Shown here in pieces: positions 43,277-53,336 of a stretch of 64,000 bases of DNA; position 1 is the stretch's first letter; each line of letters begins with the position of its first letter. The notes under the pieces are model-generated. The model saw only the letters and a list, made by a program, of their open reading frames with translations. It had not been told where the DNA came from and ran no database searches. The DNA comes from Ciceribacter thiooxidans (GTDB taxonomy: Bacteria; Pseudomonadota; Alphaproteobacteria; Rhizobiales; Rhizobiaceae), in assembly GCF_014126615.1 (NCBI RefSeq), contig NZ_CP059896.1, positions 1,188,501 to 1,252,500 of the forward strand, given 5' to 3'. A program made the position numbers and the translations under genes.

Positions 43277-45794
43277 TTGCCGTTTCTTCGTTTTCTCTTC
43301 CTCCTCCTCTTCCTGACGGCAGGTGCGGGTGGTTCTTCCCTGCCGCTCGTAGGGACGGTGATTGCGCATGCCCAGCAGCCGCCAGTTTCGCAGCAGGAAA
43401 CAATGGAGCAGAAGGCTGCTGACCAGATCGCGAGCCTGAGGACGCGGCTCGATGCGCTCTCGGCGGAGGTCGAGCGTCGGGCAAGTGACGACGCCGCGCT
43501 GACCGACATCAAGGTCAGGGTCGATTCGCTGATCCGCGACGTCCTGAAAGTCTCCGTCGACCTGCGCCCGCGCCTGAACGAGATCAAGTCGCGGCTGGAT
43601 CAGCTCGGCGAACCGCCGAAGGACGGGCAGCCGGCGGAAGCAGAGGAAGTCACGCAGGAACGCCACAAGCTCACCGCCAACCGGCTGGAGGTCAACACGC
43701 TGACGGGGCAGGCGGAGGACATCTCGATCAAGGCGTCGGAGCTTTCCAACGCCATCACCAGGATGCGTCGCGAGCTCTTTGCCGAGCAGCTGTTCGCCCA
43801 TACCGAGATTTCGGCGGAGGTCTTCTCCCAGGCAGCGAGTTCGTTCGTGGCGGAGGCTTCGGATTTCAAGCGCACGCTCGGAAGCTGGGTGACGTTCATC
43901 CTGAAGTTCAAGCGCGCCCCCTCGGCATTGCCGTGATGTTGTCGCTCTCGCTCGCTCTCGTGCTGATGTTCGTCGAATATCGTCTGTTCGGCCGGCTGAT
44001 CAAGCGTGACCAGGCCACCGAGGCGCCGACCTATATGAGCCGCCTGTCGGTCGCGTTCTGGTCGACCATCCTGCCGACGCTGGCGCTCTGCGTCTTCCTG
44101 GCCGCGAGCTATTTCTTCCTCGACACGTTCAAGGTCCTCCGTCAGGACGTCGCCCCGATGATGGCCGTCACCTTCGCCTTCGCGGGGCTCGTGGTTTTCG
44201 TCGGACTTCTCACGCAGGCGGTCCTTGCACCGAAGGCGCCGACCTGGCGGCTGATCCGGGTTTCCGATCGCGGCGCGCGCCACCTGGTGACGGCCGTTCT
44301 GCTGATGGCGGTGATCAACGGGCTCGACTATGTCTTCGGCACCATCAGCGAGTCGCTTGGCTCGCCGGTCGTGCTGACGGTGTTCAAGAGCTTCCTGTCG
44401 TCGACGCTGGTCGGCTTCATCATCTTCGCCGTTTCCTTCATGACCCGATCGTCGCCGAGACCGGCGACACCCGGGCACCGGGGCGTCCGTGGCCGAAATG
44501 GGTTGCGATGTCGTTGCGTCTGGTCGGTCTCGGGCTGATCTTCCTGAGTGTCGTCGGCTATGTCGGGCTCGCCCGCTTCCTCGCAACGCAGATCATCGTC
44601 AACGGGGCGGTGGTCGTGACGATGTATATAGGCATCCTGTCGGGCAAGGCGATCTCGGAACCGGATCGCTTCGGCGACACGCGGGTCGGCCGCTATCTCG
44701 AGCGCCGCTTCATGCTCAATCCCGTGGCACTCGACCAGACCGGCATGGCTGCAGGCCTGCTGATCTATCTGTTTGCCTTGTCGATCGGCATTCCGCTGAT
44801 CCTGATGTCCTGGGGCTTCCAGCCACGCGACATCGAGGCATGGCTCTTCACCATGTTCACCGAGGTCAATGTCGGCAGCATCCAGATCTCGGTGTTCGGC
44901 ATCCTCGGCGGTATCCTGCTCTTCGTTCTCGGGCTTGTCGGAACTCGGTGGTTCCAGAAGTGGCTGGACGGCAGCATCATGGCCCGCTCGCAGGTCGACC
45001 CCGGTGTGCGCAATTCGGTGCGCACTGCGATCGGCTATCTCGGTACCGCGCTTGCAGGGCTCATCGGTGTCTCCGCCGCCGGCATCGACCTCTCGAGCCT
45101 GGCGCTCGTTGCCGGTGCGCTCTCGCTCGGCATCGGTTTCGGGCTTCAGAACATCGTGTCGAATTTCGTCTCCGGGCTTATCCTTCTGGCGGAGCGGCCG
45201 TTCAAGGTCGGTGACTGGGTCGCGACCGGCACCACGGAGGGCTTCGTGCGGCGCATCTCGGTACGGGCAACCGAGATCGAAACGTTCCAGCGTCAGTCGA
45301 TCATCGTGCCGAACTCCGAGCTCATCAACGCCTCCGTCGGCAACTGGACGCATCGCAACAGCCTCGGTCGCGTCGATATCCCGGTCGGCGTTGGCTACGA
45401 CAGCGATCCGCGAAAGGTGATGGCGATCCTCGAAGAAATCGCCCAAACGCATGAGGGTGTCCTGCGTAACCCCGAGCCCTTCGTCATTTTTGACGGCTTC
45501 GGCGCGTCCTCACTCGATTTCCGTCTCTGTTTCTTCATCGGCGATGTTCTGAATGCCCGCGGCGTCAAGAACGACATCCACGTCACGATCCTGGAGCGGT
45601 TCCGGGCAGAGGGTGTCGAGATACCGTTCCCGCAGCAGGATGTTCACCTGCACGTGCGCTCCGCCGGCGACGCAAGACGTCCGGGCGAGACGCCGGGGAG
45701 CGGCGGCCCGATGCTTGCTGCGGTCAATGACTTGCCTGGGATGAGTGGCGATGGCTTGCCGGGCGACGAGACGAATGGCAGTTTGCTGCGCTAG
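43277..45794 (+). pseudogene. DUF3772-type MscS mechanosensitive channel, two frameshifts
   Basis: One gene of about 840 codons split into three frames. Starting at TTG 43277 (AAGGA upstream), the first frame has a signal peptide and the DUF3772 periplasmic coiled region (KVRVDSLIRDVLKVSVDLRP). It stops at 43936, but the frame reading PLGIAVMLSLSLALVLMF continues it, so one C is missing in the C-run at 43917-43921. A second one-base loss near 44446-44448 shifts into the frame with IVAETGDTRAPGRPWPKWVA, then MSLRLVGLGLIFLSV and the MscS domain (ALSLGIGFGLQNIVSNFVSG, LILLAERPFKVGDWVATGTT). Each break is one base, so an assembly error or recent decay is possible. Confidence 0.8.
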
Positions 45795-45904
45795 CGTGTT
45801 CAGCCGGCGTTCAGGCCGGCCACGATAAAAGAGGGGTGTCGGATGAAGGGATGACCGGAGGCCGACGATGAGCAGGGGAGGCGTCCGCGGGACGCCGCGA
45901 AACG

Positions 45905-46168
45905 ATGACGAAACTGGTACTGAGTGTTCTCCTTTCGACATGCATGGCGTCCGGTGCCCTGGCGGCAACGGTCATCAACAGCGGATCGTCGACCGTGGTT
46001 CTCCAGGTCGTCGAGGACGGCTCGCGCGTCGAGCTTGCAGTCGACGCCGGCGAAACCGAGAGCTTCTGCCCCTCCGGCTGCTTCGTGACACTTCCGAGCG
46101 GTGACCGCATCGGGCTCGAAGGCGGCGAGACCGTCGAGATCAAGGATGGTGCGGCTACCGTCAAGTGA
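45905..46168 (+). CDS. Small secreted protein
   Basis: An 87-residue exported protein with signal peptide MTKLVLSVLLSTCMASGALA and a mature part rich in Val, Gly, Ser and Glu, of beta character (TVINSGSSTVVLQVVEDGSR, VELAVDAGETESFCPSGCFV). Two Cys (C-P-S-G-C) may form a small loop or bind a metal. No family recognised. It lies 110 bases after the MscS gene and 188 bases before the REC-REC gene. Confidence 0.75.
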   Translation: MTKLVLSVLLSTCMASGALAATVINSGSSTVVLQVVEDGSRVELAVDAGETESFCPSGCFVTLPSGDRIGLEGGETVEIKDGAATVK

Positions 46169-46356
46169 CGGCCGCGTCGTCGACGCGACAAGTCAATTCC
46201 GGACCATTGCGAGGTCAAAGGCGAGGAGCGGCCAAATGCCACTCCTCCGCTAGCGCATGACTGTCCTCGGGCGCCAGTCGAACGGACGCAAATTAATAGT
46301 TCCGCAAACCATTCGGTCTAACGTCCTGCGTCGACAAAAAGCAGTAAAGGCGCTCC

Positions 46357-47181
46357 ATGACTTTCCTTGGTATTTCGGGCATGCAGTACACCGGAGAATC
46401 TTTTCCGGACGCGCGTATCATCGTGGCTGAAGATTCGAACGTCTTTACCTCGATGATCCGCACGAGGCTCAAGGAGCTCTTCAACATCGATGTGGAAATC
46501 TGTCGTTCTTTCGAGGACTTGCAAGCTGCGAACGAGCTGTCGGACGAGCCGGTGACACTGGCGATTTCCAACATAAACCTGCCCGGAGCCGAGAATGGCG
46601 AGGCGCTGGAATACCTGATCGACCTCAATATTCCGACGATCATCTTCACCGGGACGTTCCAGGAGCAATTGCGCGAAAAACTGCTCGCCAAGGACATTGT
46701 CGACTATATTTTGAAGGACAACATCTTCGCGGTTGAAATGCTGGCGGAATCGGTTTGTCGTTTCCTCACGAATCATCGGCACCACGTTCTTGTTGTGGAT
46801 GACAGTCCGACGGCGCGGGCTTTGTTGTCGAGCCGGTTGAAACGCTACAATTTTCGCGTCAGTCTGGCGGAAAGTGGTGCGAAGGCGCTCGAAATACTTA
46901 GGGCAAATCAGGATATCGGGCTGGTTATCACTGATTACAACATGCCCGATGTCGACGGCTTCGAGCTGACGAGACGGATAAGGGGGGCGAGGGGGTCTCA
47001 CGAGTTGCGGATCATCGGGGTGTCTTCCTCGACGGACCGCCTGCTATCGGCACGTTTCCTCAAGGTCGGCGGCAACGACTTCATGTTGCGGCCGTTCATC
47101 GATGAGGAGTTCTACTGCCGGGTGAACCAGAATCTCGACACCCTGACACAGATAAAGGCGGCACAGCAAAGACTCCCCTGA
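46357..47181 (+). CDS. Double-receiver (REC-REC) signalling protein, first site degenerate
   Basis: A 274-residue protein with two response-regulator receiver domains and no output domain. REC1 (about residues 19-137) has the acidic pair (VAEDSN), Thr in IIFTGT and Lys120 in YILKDN, but the phospho-Asp is Asn72 (AISNINLPG). REC2 (about 143-262) has DDS, Asp193 (VITDYNMPDVDG) and Ser (GVSSST), but Arg245 replaces the conserved Lys (FMLRPF). So only REC2 should be phosphorylated. The start at 46357 follows AAAGG. It is 109 bp upstream of a paralog with the same two receivers plus GGDEF. Confidence 0.88.
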   Translation: MTFLGISGMQYTGESFPDARIIVAEDSNVFTSMIRTRLKELFNIDVEICRSFEDLQAANELSDEPVTLAISNINLPGAENGEALEYLIDLNIPTIIFTGTFQEQLREKLLAKDIVDYILKDNIFAVEMLAESVCRFLTNHRHHVLVVDDSPTARALLSSRLKRYNFRVSLAESGAKALEILRANQDIGLVITDYNMPDVDGFELTRRIRGARGSHELRIIGVSSSTDRLLSARFLKVGGNDFMLRPFIDEEFYCRVNQNLDTLTQIKAAQQRLP

Positions 47182-47290
47182 GGGCTGTCCGCAAGCAAGT
47201 GACAAGAACGGGGTCGGGTGCGCGAGCGCCCGACCGATGCCTGCATCTATCGACGTCGTGCCACTCATTCGGCTTATGGAAGTAAGAGCA

Positions 47291-48637
47291 ATGTCTTTGC
47301 CAACCGAAATGACTGCGGATACCAGACCTTCCTCGCGAAAGAAGGGGCATGTTCTGGTCATCGAGGACTCGAGAACGCTCTCCTCTATCCTGTCGCACCG
47401 ATTCGAAAAGGAACATGGCCTCAGGGTCACCCATTGCGCGACGACCGAGGACTTCCGACATGCAGTGGCCGTCAGTGCGCGGCAATATGACGTGGCGGTG
47501 GTGGATCTGAACCTGCCCGATTCTCCCGACGGCCAGATCCTTGATCAGGTGGTTCAGCACGACATTCCCGCCGTCGTATTCACTGCAGACTTCAATCGTC
47601 ACATGCGCGAGCGCGTTGTCGCGCGCGGCGTCGCCGATTATGTCATCAAGAACAACGAGCGGGCGATCGACATGGTGATCGCAGCGGTGGACCGGATTCT
47701 CGCCAACCGCAGCGTTCGCGTTCTCGTCGTCGACGATGTCCCCTCGGCCCGCAAGATGCTCGCCGATCTCCTGAAGCTGCAACAGTTCCAGGTATTCGAG
47801 GCATCGACGGGAACGGAGGCGATGACGATGCTCGAGCAGCACCCGGGCATCGAACTCGTCGTCACCGACTACAATATGCCCGATATGGACGGCTACGAAC
47901 TGACGCGGCGCATCCGGCGGGTGCACACGTCCGACCGGGTGCGGATCATCGGCATTTCCTCTTCGGCGGACAGACTGCTCTCGGCGAGCTTTCTCAAGGC
48001 CGGCGCCAACGATTTCGTCTACCGGCCCTTTGTCGTCGAGGAATTGCAGTGTCGGATCGGGCACAATGTCGAGACGCTGTCGCAGATCCGGCAATTGCGG
48101 CTGGCGGCCTTCAGCGACTATCTCACCGGTCTGCGCAACCGGCGCCATTTTTTCGACGAGGGCCCGGCGATCGTCGCCTCCTGTCTCGACCGAGGCGAGC
48201 CCTGCAGCATGGCGATGCTCGACATCGACCACTTCAAGCGGTTGAACGACACCTATGGCCACGAGATCGGCGACCGCGTGCTGAAGGCGGTCGCGACTCG
48301 CCTGCGGGAGACGCTCGACGATACGGACCACATGCTTGCGCGCCTCGGCGGCGAAGAGTTCGGCATCCTGCTGGCCGGCATGGACATCCAGCAGGCGAGC
48401 GACTTCTGCGAGATGCTGCGCCATCAGATCGCGGAGGTCAGGGTGGCCCTGGACGACGCCGACCTCGGCGTGACCGCCTCCATCGGTGTGGCGCAGGTCG
48501 AAGGGCACGAGAACTTCAGCAATTACTTGAACGCCGCGGACCAGTTCCTCTATCTCGCCAAACGGTACGGCCGAAATCGCGTCTATTCCGAACTCGCCAT
48601 CCTGCAGGAACTGACTCTGAAGCCTGTCGGAACCTGA
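47291..48637 (+). CDS. REC-REC-GGDEF diguanylate cyclase
   Basis: A 448-residue signalling protein. REC1 (about 19-137) has Asp72 in VVDLNLPD, where the paralog at 46357 has Asn72; residue numbers match exactly, supporting a tandem duplication. REC2 (about 143-262) has Asp193 and Arg245. The GGDEF domain (about 275-445) has the intact GGEEF motif (353-357) and MAMLDIDHFKRLNDTYGHEI. The I-site position (DTDH instead of RxxD) is absent, so product inhibition at this site is unlikely. It should make cyclic-di-GMP when phosphorylated. The start at 47291 follows GGAAGTAAGAG; earlier ATGs exist. Confidence 0.88.
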   Translation: MSLPTEMTADTRPSSRKKGHVLVIEDSRTLSSILSHRFEKEHGLRVTHCATTEDFRHAVAVSARQYDVAVVDLNLPDSPDGQILDQVVQHDIPAVVFTADFNRHMRERVVARGVADYVIKNNERAIDMVIAAVDRILANRSVRVLVVDDVPSARKMLADLLKLQQFQVFEASTGTEAMTMLEQHPGIELVVTDYNMPDMDGYELTRRIRRVHTSDRVRIIGISSSADRLLSASFLKAGANDFVYRPFVVEELQCRIGHNVETLSQIRQLRLAAFSDYLTGLRNRRHFFDEGPAIVASCLDRGEPCSMAMLDIDHFKRLNDTYGHEIGDRVLKAVATRLRETLDDTDHMLARLGGEEFGILLAGMDIQQASDFCEMLRHQIAEVRVALDDADLGVTASIGVAQVEGHENFSNYLNAADQFLYLAKRYGRNRVYSELAILQELTLKPVGT

Positions 48638-48746
48638 AAGCCGGCGGGCACGAAAGGGACCATCCTGATGAGGCGAGGGTGGGGGTGGTATCCCGGCTCG
48701 AGGTTTCTATATAGAGGGTTCACGACCCTCCAGGAGCTTCTTCCCC

Positions 48747-49673
48747 ATGTCTCCGATTCTTTCCATTCGTGATCTCAAGAAGACCTATGCCAACGGTTTC
48801 CAAGCCCTCAAGGGTGTCTCTCTGGACATCTCAGAAGGGGAGATCATCGCCCTCCTCGGCCCGAACGGGGCCGGCAAGACGACGCTGATCTCGATCGCCT
48901 GCGGTATCGCCAATCCGAGCGGCGGCCAGGTGCTGGTGGCCGGTCACGACGTCGTCAGCGAATTTCGCAAGACGCGGTCGATCATCGGCCTCGTCCCGCA
49001 GGAACTGACGACCGATCTCTTCGAAACCGTGTTCAACACGGTGAGCTTTTCGCGGGGCCTGCACGGCAAGAAGCCGGATCCCGCCTACATCGAGAGCATC
49101 CTCCGCGAGCTGTCGCTGTGGGACAAGCGCGACAATGCGTTGCGCGAACTCTCCGGCGGAATGAAACGGCGTGTGCTGATCGCAAAGGCACTGGCGCACC
49201 AACCGCGGCTTCTCTTTCTCGACGAGCCGACGGCAGGCGTTGACGTCAACCTGCGCAAGGACATGTGGCAGCTCGTCTCGCGGCTGCGTGCAGGCGGCGT
49301 GACGGTGATCCTGACGACGCACTATATCGAGGAGGCGGAGGAGATCGCCGACCGCATCGGCATCATCAATCACGGCGAACTGCTGCTGGTCGAGGACAAG
49401 AATACGCTGATGCGGAAGCTCGGGCGCAAACAGCTCGCCATCGATCTCGTCGATCCCATCGACGCCGTACCGGCCCATCTTGCGGCCTGGCAGCTCGAAC
49501 TTTCGCCCGAAGGAACGCAACTCATCTACGATTACGACCGGCAGACCAATCACGGTGGCATCACCGGTCTCCTGTCCGCCATCGAGGCGGCAGGTGTCCG
49601 GTTTGCCGACCTTTCGACGCGGCAATCGTCGCTCGAGGATATCTTCGTTTCGCTCATCGGAGAAAAGGCATGA
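48747..49673 (+). CDS. ABC-2 type transporter, ATP-binding subunit
   Basis: A 308-residue ATPase of the drug/polysaccharide/lipid exporter type (NodI-like). Walker A is GPNGAGKTT (38-46), signature [15 protein letters not shown], Walker [13 protein letters not shown], and H-loop [14 protein letters not shown]. The C-terminal ~80 residues are the DUF4162-like accessory region. The end overlaps the permease start by 4 bases (ATGA), so they are coupled. Substrate unknown. Confidence 0.93.
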   Translation: MSPILSIRDLKKTYANGFQALKGVSLDISEGEIIALLGPNGAGKTTLISIACGIANPSGGQVLVAGHDVVSEFRKTRSIIGLVPQELTTDLFETVFNTVSFSRGLHGKKPDPAYIESILRELSLWDKRDNALRELSGGMKRRVLIAKALAHQPRLLFLDEPTAGVDVNLRKDMWQLVSRLRAGGVTVILTTHYIEEAEEIADRIGIINHGELLLVEDKNTLMRKLGRKQLAIDLVDPIDAVPAHLAAWQLELSPEGTQLIYDYDRQTNHGGITGLLSAIEAAGVRFADLSTRQSSLEDIFVSLIGEKA

Positions 49674-50431
49674 ACGTCGAGGCGATCAAGGCGATCTACT
49701 TCTACGAAATGGCGCGCACCCGCCGGACCCTGCTGCAGAGCGTGGTGTCGCCGGTCGTATCCACCGCGCTTTACTTCATCGTCTTCGGCGCGGCCGTCGG
49801 CTCGCGGATGCAGGAGATCGGCGGGGTCGCCTACGGCGCCTTCATCACACCCGGTCTCATCATGCTGACGCTGATCTCGCAGTGCGTCGCGAACGGATCG
49901 AGCGGCATCTATTTCCCGAAGTTCACCGGAACGATCTACGAGGTTCTCTCGTCTCCGGTCGCGATGACGGAGGTGCTGATCGGCTATGTCGGGGCGGCCA
50001 CCACCAAGGGCATGATCATCGGGCTCATCATCCTGGCGACGGCCGCTTTCTTCGTCGATCTCTCGATCGCGCACCCGTTCCTCATGCTGTTCTTCATGCT
50101 GATGACCGCCGTCACCTTCAGCCTCGCCGGCTTCATCATCGGCATATGGGCGAAGAATTTCGAGCAGTTGAGCCTCGTGCCGATGCTCGTGGTTCCGCCG
50201 CTCATCTTCCTCGGCGGTACCTTCTATTCGGTCGAGGTCCTGCCGCCGTTCTGGCAGACGGTCAGCCATTTCAATCCGGTTCTCTACCTCGTGAGTGGCT
50301 TCCGCTGGAGCTTCTTCGAGATATCGGACGTTGAGCCGCTCATCAGCATCCTGATGATCAGCGCCTTCCTCGGGCTCTGTCTCGGCTTTCTCTCCTGGGT
50401 GTTCAGAACGGGGTACAAGCTTCGCAACTGA
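49670..50431 (+). CDS. ABC-2 type transporter, permease subunit
   Basis: A 253-residue inner-membrane permease with six hydrophobic segments ([112 protein letters not shown]). The motif [19 protein letters not shown] is typical of ABC-2 NodJ-like permeases. ATG 49670 overlaps the ATPase stop. Exports an unknown lipid, polymer or drug. Confidence 0.92.
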   Translation: MNVEAIKAIYFYEMARTRRTLLQSVVSPVVSTALYFIVFGAAVGSRMQEIGGVAYGAFITPGLIMLTLISQCVANGSSGIYFPKFTGTIYEVLSSPVAMTEVLIGYVGAATTKGMIIGLIILATAAFFVDLSIAHPFLMLFFMLMTAVTFSLAGFIIGIWAKNFEQLSLVPMLVVPPLIFLGGTFYSVEVLPPFWQTVSHFNPVLYLVSGFRWSFFEISDVEPLISILMISAFLGLCLGFLSWVFRTGYKLRN

Positions 50432-50446
50432 TGACGAAAGGCAGGA

Positions 50447-51145
50447 TCAGTCCCTGAGGCGCAGTTCGTCCGACCGCATCTGCAGCGACTGCAGGGTGGA
50501 CAGGAAGCTCATGCCGAGCAGGCTCTGGTCGAGCTTGCCTTCCTCGACCACCAGCCCTTCTACGTCTGTGCGCAGGATCGGTCCGATCGCCACCTGACGG
50601 AGCCGCGCCGGAGCGGCCATGGCACGACCGTTGGCCGTCAGGATCGTGCGGGTGAAGCTCAGGCGCGCCGGATCGATGCCGATCCGCACGGCATCCTCGT
50701 AGCTCAGGGCGACCGCACTCGCACCCGTGTCGACGACCATCGACACCGGCACGCCGTCGACATCCACGCTCGTCACGAAATGGCCGCCGAGGGATTTGTG
50801 CAGCACCACCTCGGCCTCACCGTCGCTCGCCGTCACCACCACGGCCCGGCCGGGGATGAGGCCGGCCAGCAGCCGCTCGCCGACGGAGCGGAGTTCTCCG
50901 CGATAGAGGTAGGCCGTGACCAGTGCCAGAGTGATGAGCAGCCACAGCGCCATCTGGCGTACCGTTTCGCCGAGGCTTCGCCGGCTTGCCAGGATGCCGA
51001 CGGAGAGTAGCAGGGCGAAGGGCAGCAGGCGGATCGTCTCGCCGAAGCTGTCGTTGTCCATGCCGAAGTTGCGGGCGCCGCCATTGGTGAACAGGAGGAC
51101 GACCAGGCCGAAGCCGAGAATGAGAAAGACGACGAGAAGCCGCAT
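50447..51145 (-). CDS. Retropepsin-like aspartic protease (TIGR02281 type)
   Basis: A 232-residue membrane-anchored protease. Three hydrophobic segments lie at about 2-20, 38-53 and 66-80; the clan-AA domain (110-232) faces the periplasm. The active Asp139 is in VSMVVDTGASAVALSYEDAV, followed by the flap ILTANGRAMAAPARLRQVAI and IGPILRTDVEGLVVEEG. The L-L-G-M-S-F-L-S sequence matches TIGR02281 family members. The start ATG shares one base with the upstream DUF1289 stop, so expression is coupled. Substrate unknown. Confidence 0.88.
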   Translation of the reverse strand: MRLLVVFLILGFGLVVLLFTNGGARNFGMDNDSFGETIRLLPFALLLSVGILASRRSLGETVRQMALWLLITLALVTAYLYRGELRSVGERLLAGLIPGRAVVVTASDGEAEVVLHKSLGGHFVTSVDVDGVPVSMVVDTGASAVALSYEDAVRIGIDPARLSFTRTILTANGRAMAAPARLRQVAIGPILRTDVEGLVVEEGKLDQSLLGMSFLSTLQSLQMRSDELRLRD

Positions 51146-51366
51146 CAGCCGTTCTCGCGCTCCCGCGCCATGCGGCTGCGGCGGGTTTCGCGGCGCGGCT
51201 TCCGCTCGACAGTTTCGAGCCTCGCCGGGAGGGTGGTCATGATTTCCCGGCGCTCGGCATCCGTATAGGAGGTCCAGAGGGCGATCTCGTCCTTGGTCCG
51301 GCCGCAGCCGAAGCAGAAGCCGGTCTTCATGTCGATCGAGCAGACGAGGATGCAGGGCGATTCCAT
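51145..51366 (-). CDS. DUF1289 family protein
   Basis: A 73-residue protein beginning [20 protein letters not shown] with Cys residues in the DUF1289 pattern (C-x3-C, then C-x2-C in [12 protein letters not shown]), a small zinc-binding-like motif. The C-terminus is highly basic ([20 protein letters not shown]). It overlaps the aspartic protease start by one base. cobS lies upstream on the same strand (36-base gap). Function unknown; nucleic-acid or metal binding is only inferred. Confidence 0.88.
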   Translation of the reverse strand: MESPCILVCSIDMKTGFCFGCGRTKDEIALWTSYTDAERREIMTTLPARLETVERKPRRETRRSRMARERENG

Positions 51367-51402
51367 CGGCGTTCCTTGTGGTGCGTCCTTTATATCGTCC
51401 GC

Positions 51403-52185
51403 TCAGGAACTCACCGCAAGGGCGATGAGTGCGGCAGCCTCGCAGATCTGCTGTGTCGCGCCGATCGTATCGCCGGTATGACCCTGCAGCTTCTTCCTCG
51501 TCAGGGATGTGAAGACGGCAGCGGCGAGGGCGGCAGTCGCCAGGGTGACGATCGTCGTGAAGAGTGACGTGGCAGGCAGAAGGAAGAGGGCGGTAAGGAG
51601 CGTGCCGCTGACAAGTGCCGTCTGCAGCGCCGACGTCTCCGGACTGCCGGCGGCTGCGGCGACGCCTTGCGTGCGGGCGGAGGGCAATGCCGACCAGTGC
51701 CACACCATCAGCGTCCGGCTGAGCGCAGCGACGCCGACCACGCAGGCCGCCGCGGCGAGCGACGACGTCTCCATCGCGAGCTGGGAAAGCGCGGCGATCC
51801 GGAGGCCGAGAATGAGCACCAGCGCCACCGCGCCGTAGGAGCCGACGCGGCTGTCCTTCATGATCTCGAGTGCGTGTTCGCGGTCGCGACCACCGCCGAA
51901 GCCGTCGGCCGCGTCCCCGAGGGCATCTTCGTGGAGGGCACCGATCGTCAGCACCTGCACCGTGATGGCGCAGACCGCGGCGAGCAACGGGCCGGCGCCT
52001 GCCGCAAGCATGACCGCGAGCACCACGGCACCAGGCAAGGCAATCACCACCCCTGCCGCGGCAAAGGCGCGCACCGTCCGCGAGAGCCTGCCGTCGGCCC
52101 CCTCGAAGACATGTGCCGGAACGGGGATCCGGCTCAGAAAACCGACGGCCCTTGCCGTATCGTTGAGGAATTCGCGCAAAGCCAT
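51403..52185 (-). CDS. cobS: Adenosylcobinamide-GDP ribazoletransferase (cobalamin synthase)
   Basis: Inner-membrane enzyme that joins adenosylcobinamide-GDP with alpha-ribazole(-phosphate) to make adenosylcobalamin. The 260-residue protein has hydrophobic helices throughout and the family signatures GFLSRIPVPAHVFEGADGRL, ALHEDALGDAADGFGGGRDR (metal-binding D/E-rich loop) and ALSRTLMVWHWSALPSARTQ. Also called cobV in this lineage. It is divergent from cobT, which makes its alpha-ribazole precursor, across 128 bp; no cobalamin riboswitch is visible there. Confidence 0.95.
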   Translation of the reverse strand: MALREFLNDTARAVGFLSRIPVPAHVFEGADGRLSRTVRAFAAAGVVIALPGAVVLAVMLAAGAGPLLAAVCAITVQVLTIGALHEDALGDAADGFGGGRDREHALEIMKDSRVGSYGAVALVLILGLRIAALSQLAMETSSLAAAACVVGVAALSRTLMVWHWSALPSARTQGVAAAAGSPETSALQTALVSGTLLTALFLLPATSLFTTIVTLATAALAAAVFTSLTRKKLQGHTGDTIGATQQICEAAALIALAVSS

Positions 52186-52313
52186 GGCTGTCCGGTGCTC
52201 CGTTGCGTTCGCGACAGCATAGGCCGCAATTTCGGTTGTTGCGGTGGCCGGCGCTCAGTATTAGAGGAACCCACAAAGCCGATTTGGCGGAAAAAGACAA
52301 GGAAGCCTCCTTC

Positions 52314-53336
52314 ATGACTGTGACCGGCCTGCCGTTCGACGATTTCCGTGCGCTCCTGCGCGACCTGCCAGGGCCGGAGACCGCCGCCCTCATTGCTGCG
52401 CGTGATCGGGATCGACAGTTGACCAAGCCGCCGGGGTCGCTCGGCCGGCTCGAGGAGATCGCCATGTGGCTTGCCGCCTGGACCGGTCGTCCGCCGGCGG
52501 TCAATCGTCCGCTGGTGGCGATCTTCGCCGGCAACCACGGCGTCACCAAACACGGGATCACGCCGTTCCCGCCGTCCGTCACCCAGCAGATGGTCGAGAA
52601 TTTCGCCGCCGGCGGAGCTGCGATCAACCAGATCTGCTCGACCTTCGACCTCGGCCTCAAGATCTTCGACCTCGCGCTCGACTACCCGACCGGCGACATC
52701 ACCTGCGAGGCGGCACTCTCGGAGCGCGACTGCGCCGCGACTATGGCCTTCGGCATGGAAGCGATCGCCGGCGGCACCGATCTCCTCTGCATCGGCGAGA
52801 TGGGGATCGGGAACACCACCATCGCCGCGGCGATCAACCTCGCGCTCTATGGCGGCACGGCCGAGGAATGGGTCGGCCCCGGGACCGGCTCGCACGGCGA
52901 GCTGCTCGAGCGCAAGATCAATGCCGTGACGACAGCCGTCGAGTTCCACCGCGCCCATCTGGACGATCCGCTCGAAATCCTGCGCCGTCTCGGCGGCCGT
53001 GAGATCGCTGCCATGGCGGGTGCCATCCTCGCCGCCCGTGTGCAGCGGATTCCGGTCCTGGTCGACGGCTATGTCGCAACAGCGGCCGCCGCCATCCTCA
53101 AGGCTGCCAATCCGACCGCCCTCGACCATTGCCTCATCGGCCATGTTTCCGGGGAACCGGGTCACCTGAAAGCCATCGAGAAGCTCGGCAAGACGCCGCT
53201 TCTGGCGCTCGGCATGCGGCTCGGCGAAGGTTCGGGTGCAGCCCTTGCCGCCGGCATCGTCAAGGCCGCGGCGGCCTGCCATTCCGGCATGGCAACGTTC
53301 GAGAGCGCGGGCGTGAGCAATCAGTCCGATGGCTGA
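52314..53336 (+). CDS. cobT: Nicotinate-nucleotide-dimethylbenzimidazole phosphoribosyltransferase
   Basis: Makes alpha-ribazole phosphate from dimethylbenzimidazole for the lower ligand of B12. The 340-residue protein shows RDRQLTKPPGSLGRLEEIAM, AIFAGNHGVTKHGITPFPPS, DLLCIGEMGIGNTTIAAAIN, GHVSGEPGHLKAIEKL and the catalytic Glu in ALGMRLGEGSGAALAA. Product feeds CobS, encoded divergently. The start at 52314 follows AAGGAAGCC; a longer frame from 52203 enters the shared promoter region. Its end overlaps dgkA by 8 bases. Confidence 0.95.
   Translation: MTVTGLPFDDFRALLRDLPGPETAALIAARDRDRQLTKPPGSLGRLEEIAMWLAAWTGRPPAVNRPLVAIFAGNHGVTKHGITPFPPSVTQQMVENFAAGGAAINQICSTFDLGLKIFDLALDYPTGDITCEAALSERDCAATMAFGMEAIAGGTDLLCIGEMGIGNTTIAAAINLALYGGTAEEWVGPGTGSHGELLERKINAVTTAVEFHRAHLDDPLEILRRLGGREIAAMAGAILAARVQRIPVLVDGYVATAAAAILKAANPTALDHCLIGHVSGEPGHLKAIEKLGKTPLLALGMRLGEGSGAALAAGIVKAAAACHSGMATFESAGVSNQSDG

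Noticed and set aside
43937..44538. Separate small membrane protein in the middle of the MscS gene
   Set aside because: Its sequence continues the DUF3772 channel in both directions across one-base shifts, so it is a fragment, not a gene.
52186..52313. Cobalamin riboswitch between cobS and cobT
   Set aside because: The divergent gap is 128 bp, too short for the usual ~200-nt element, and no B12-box-like sequence was seen.
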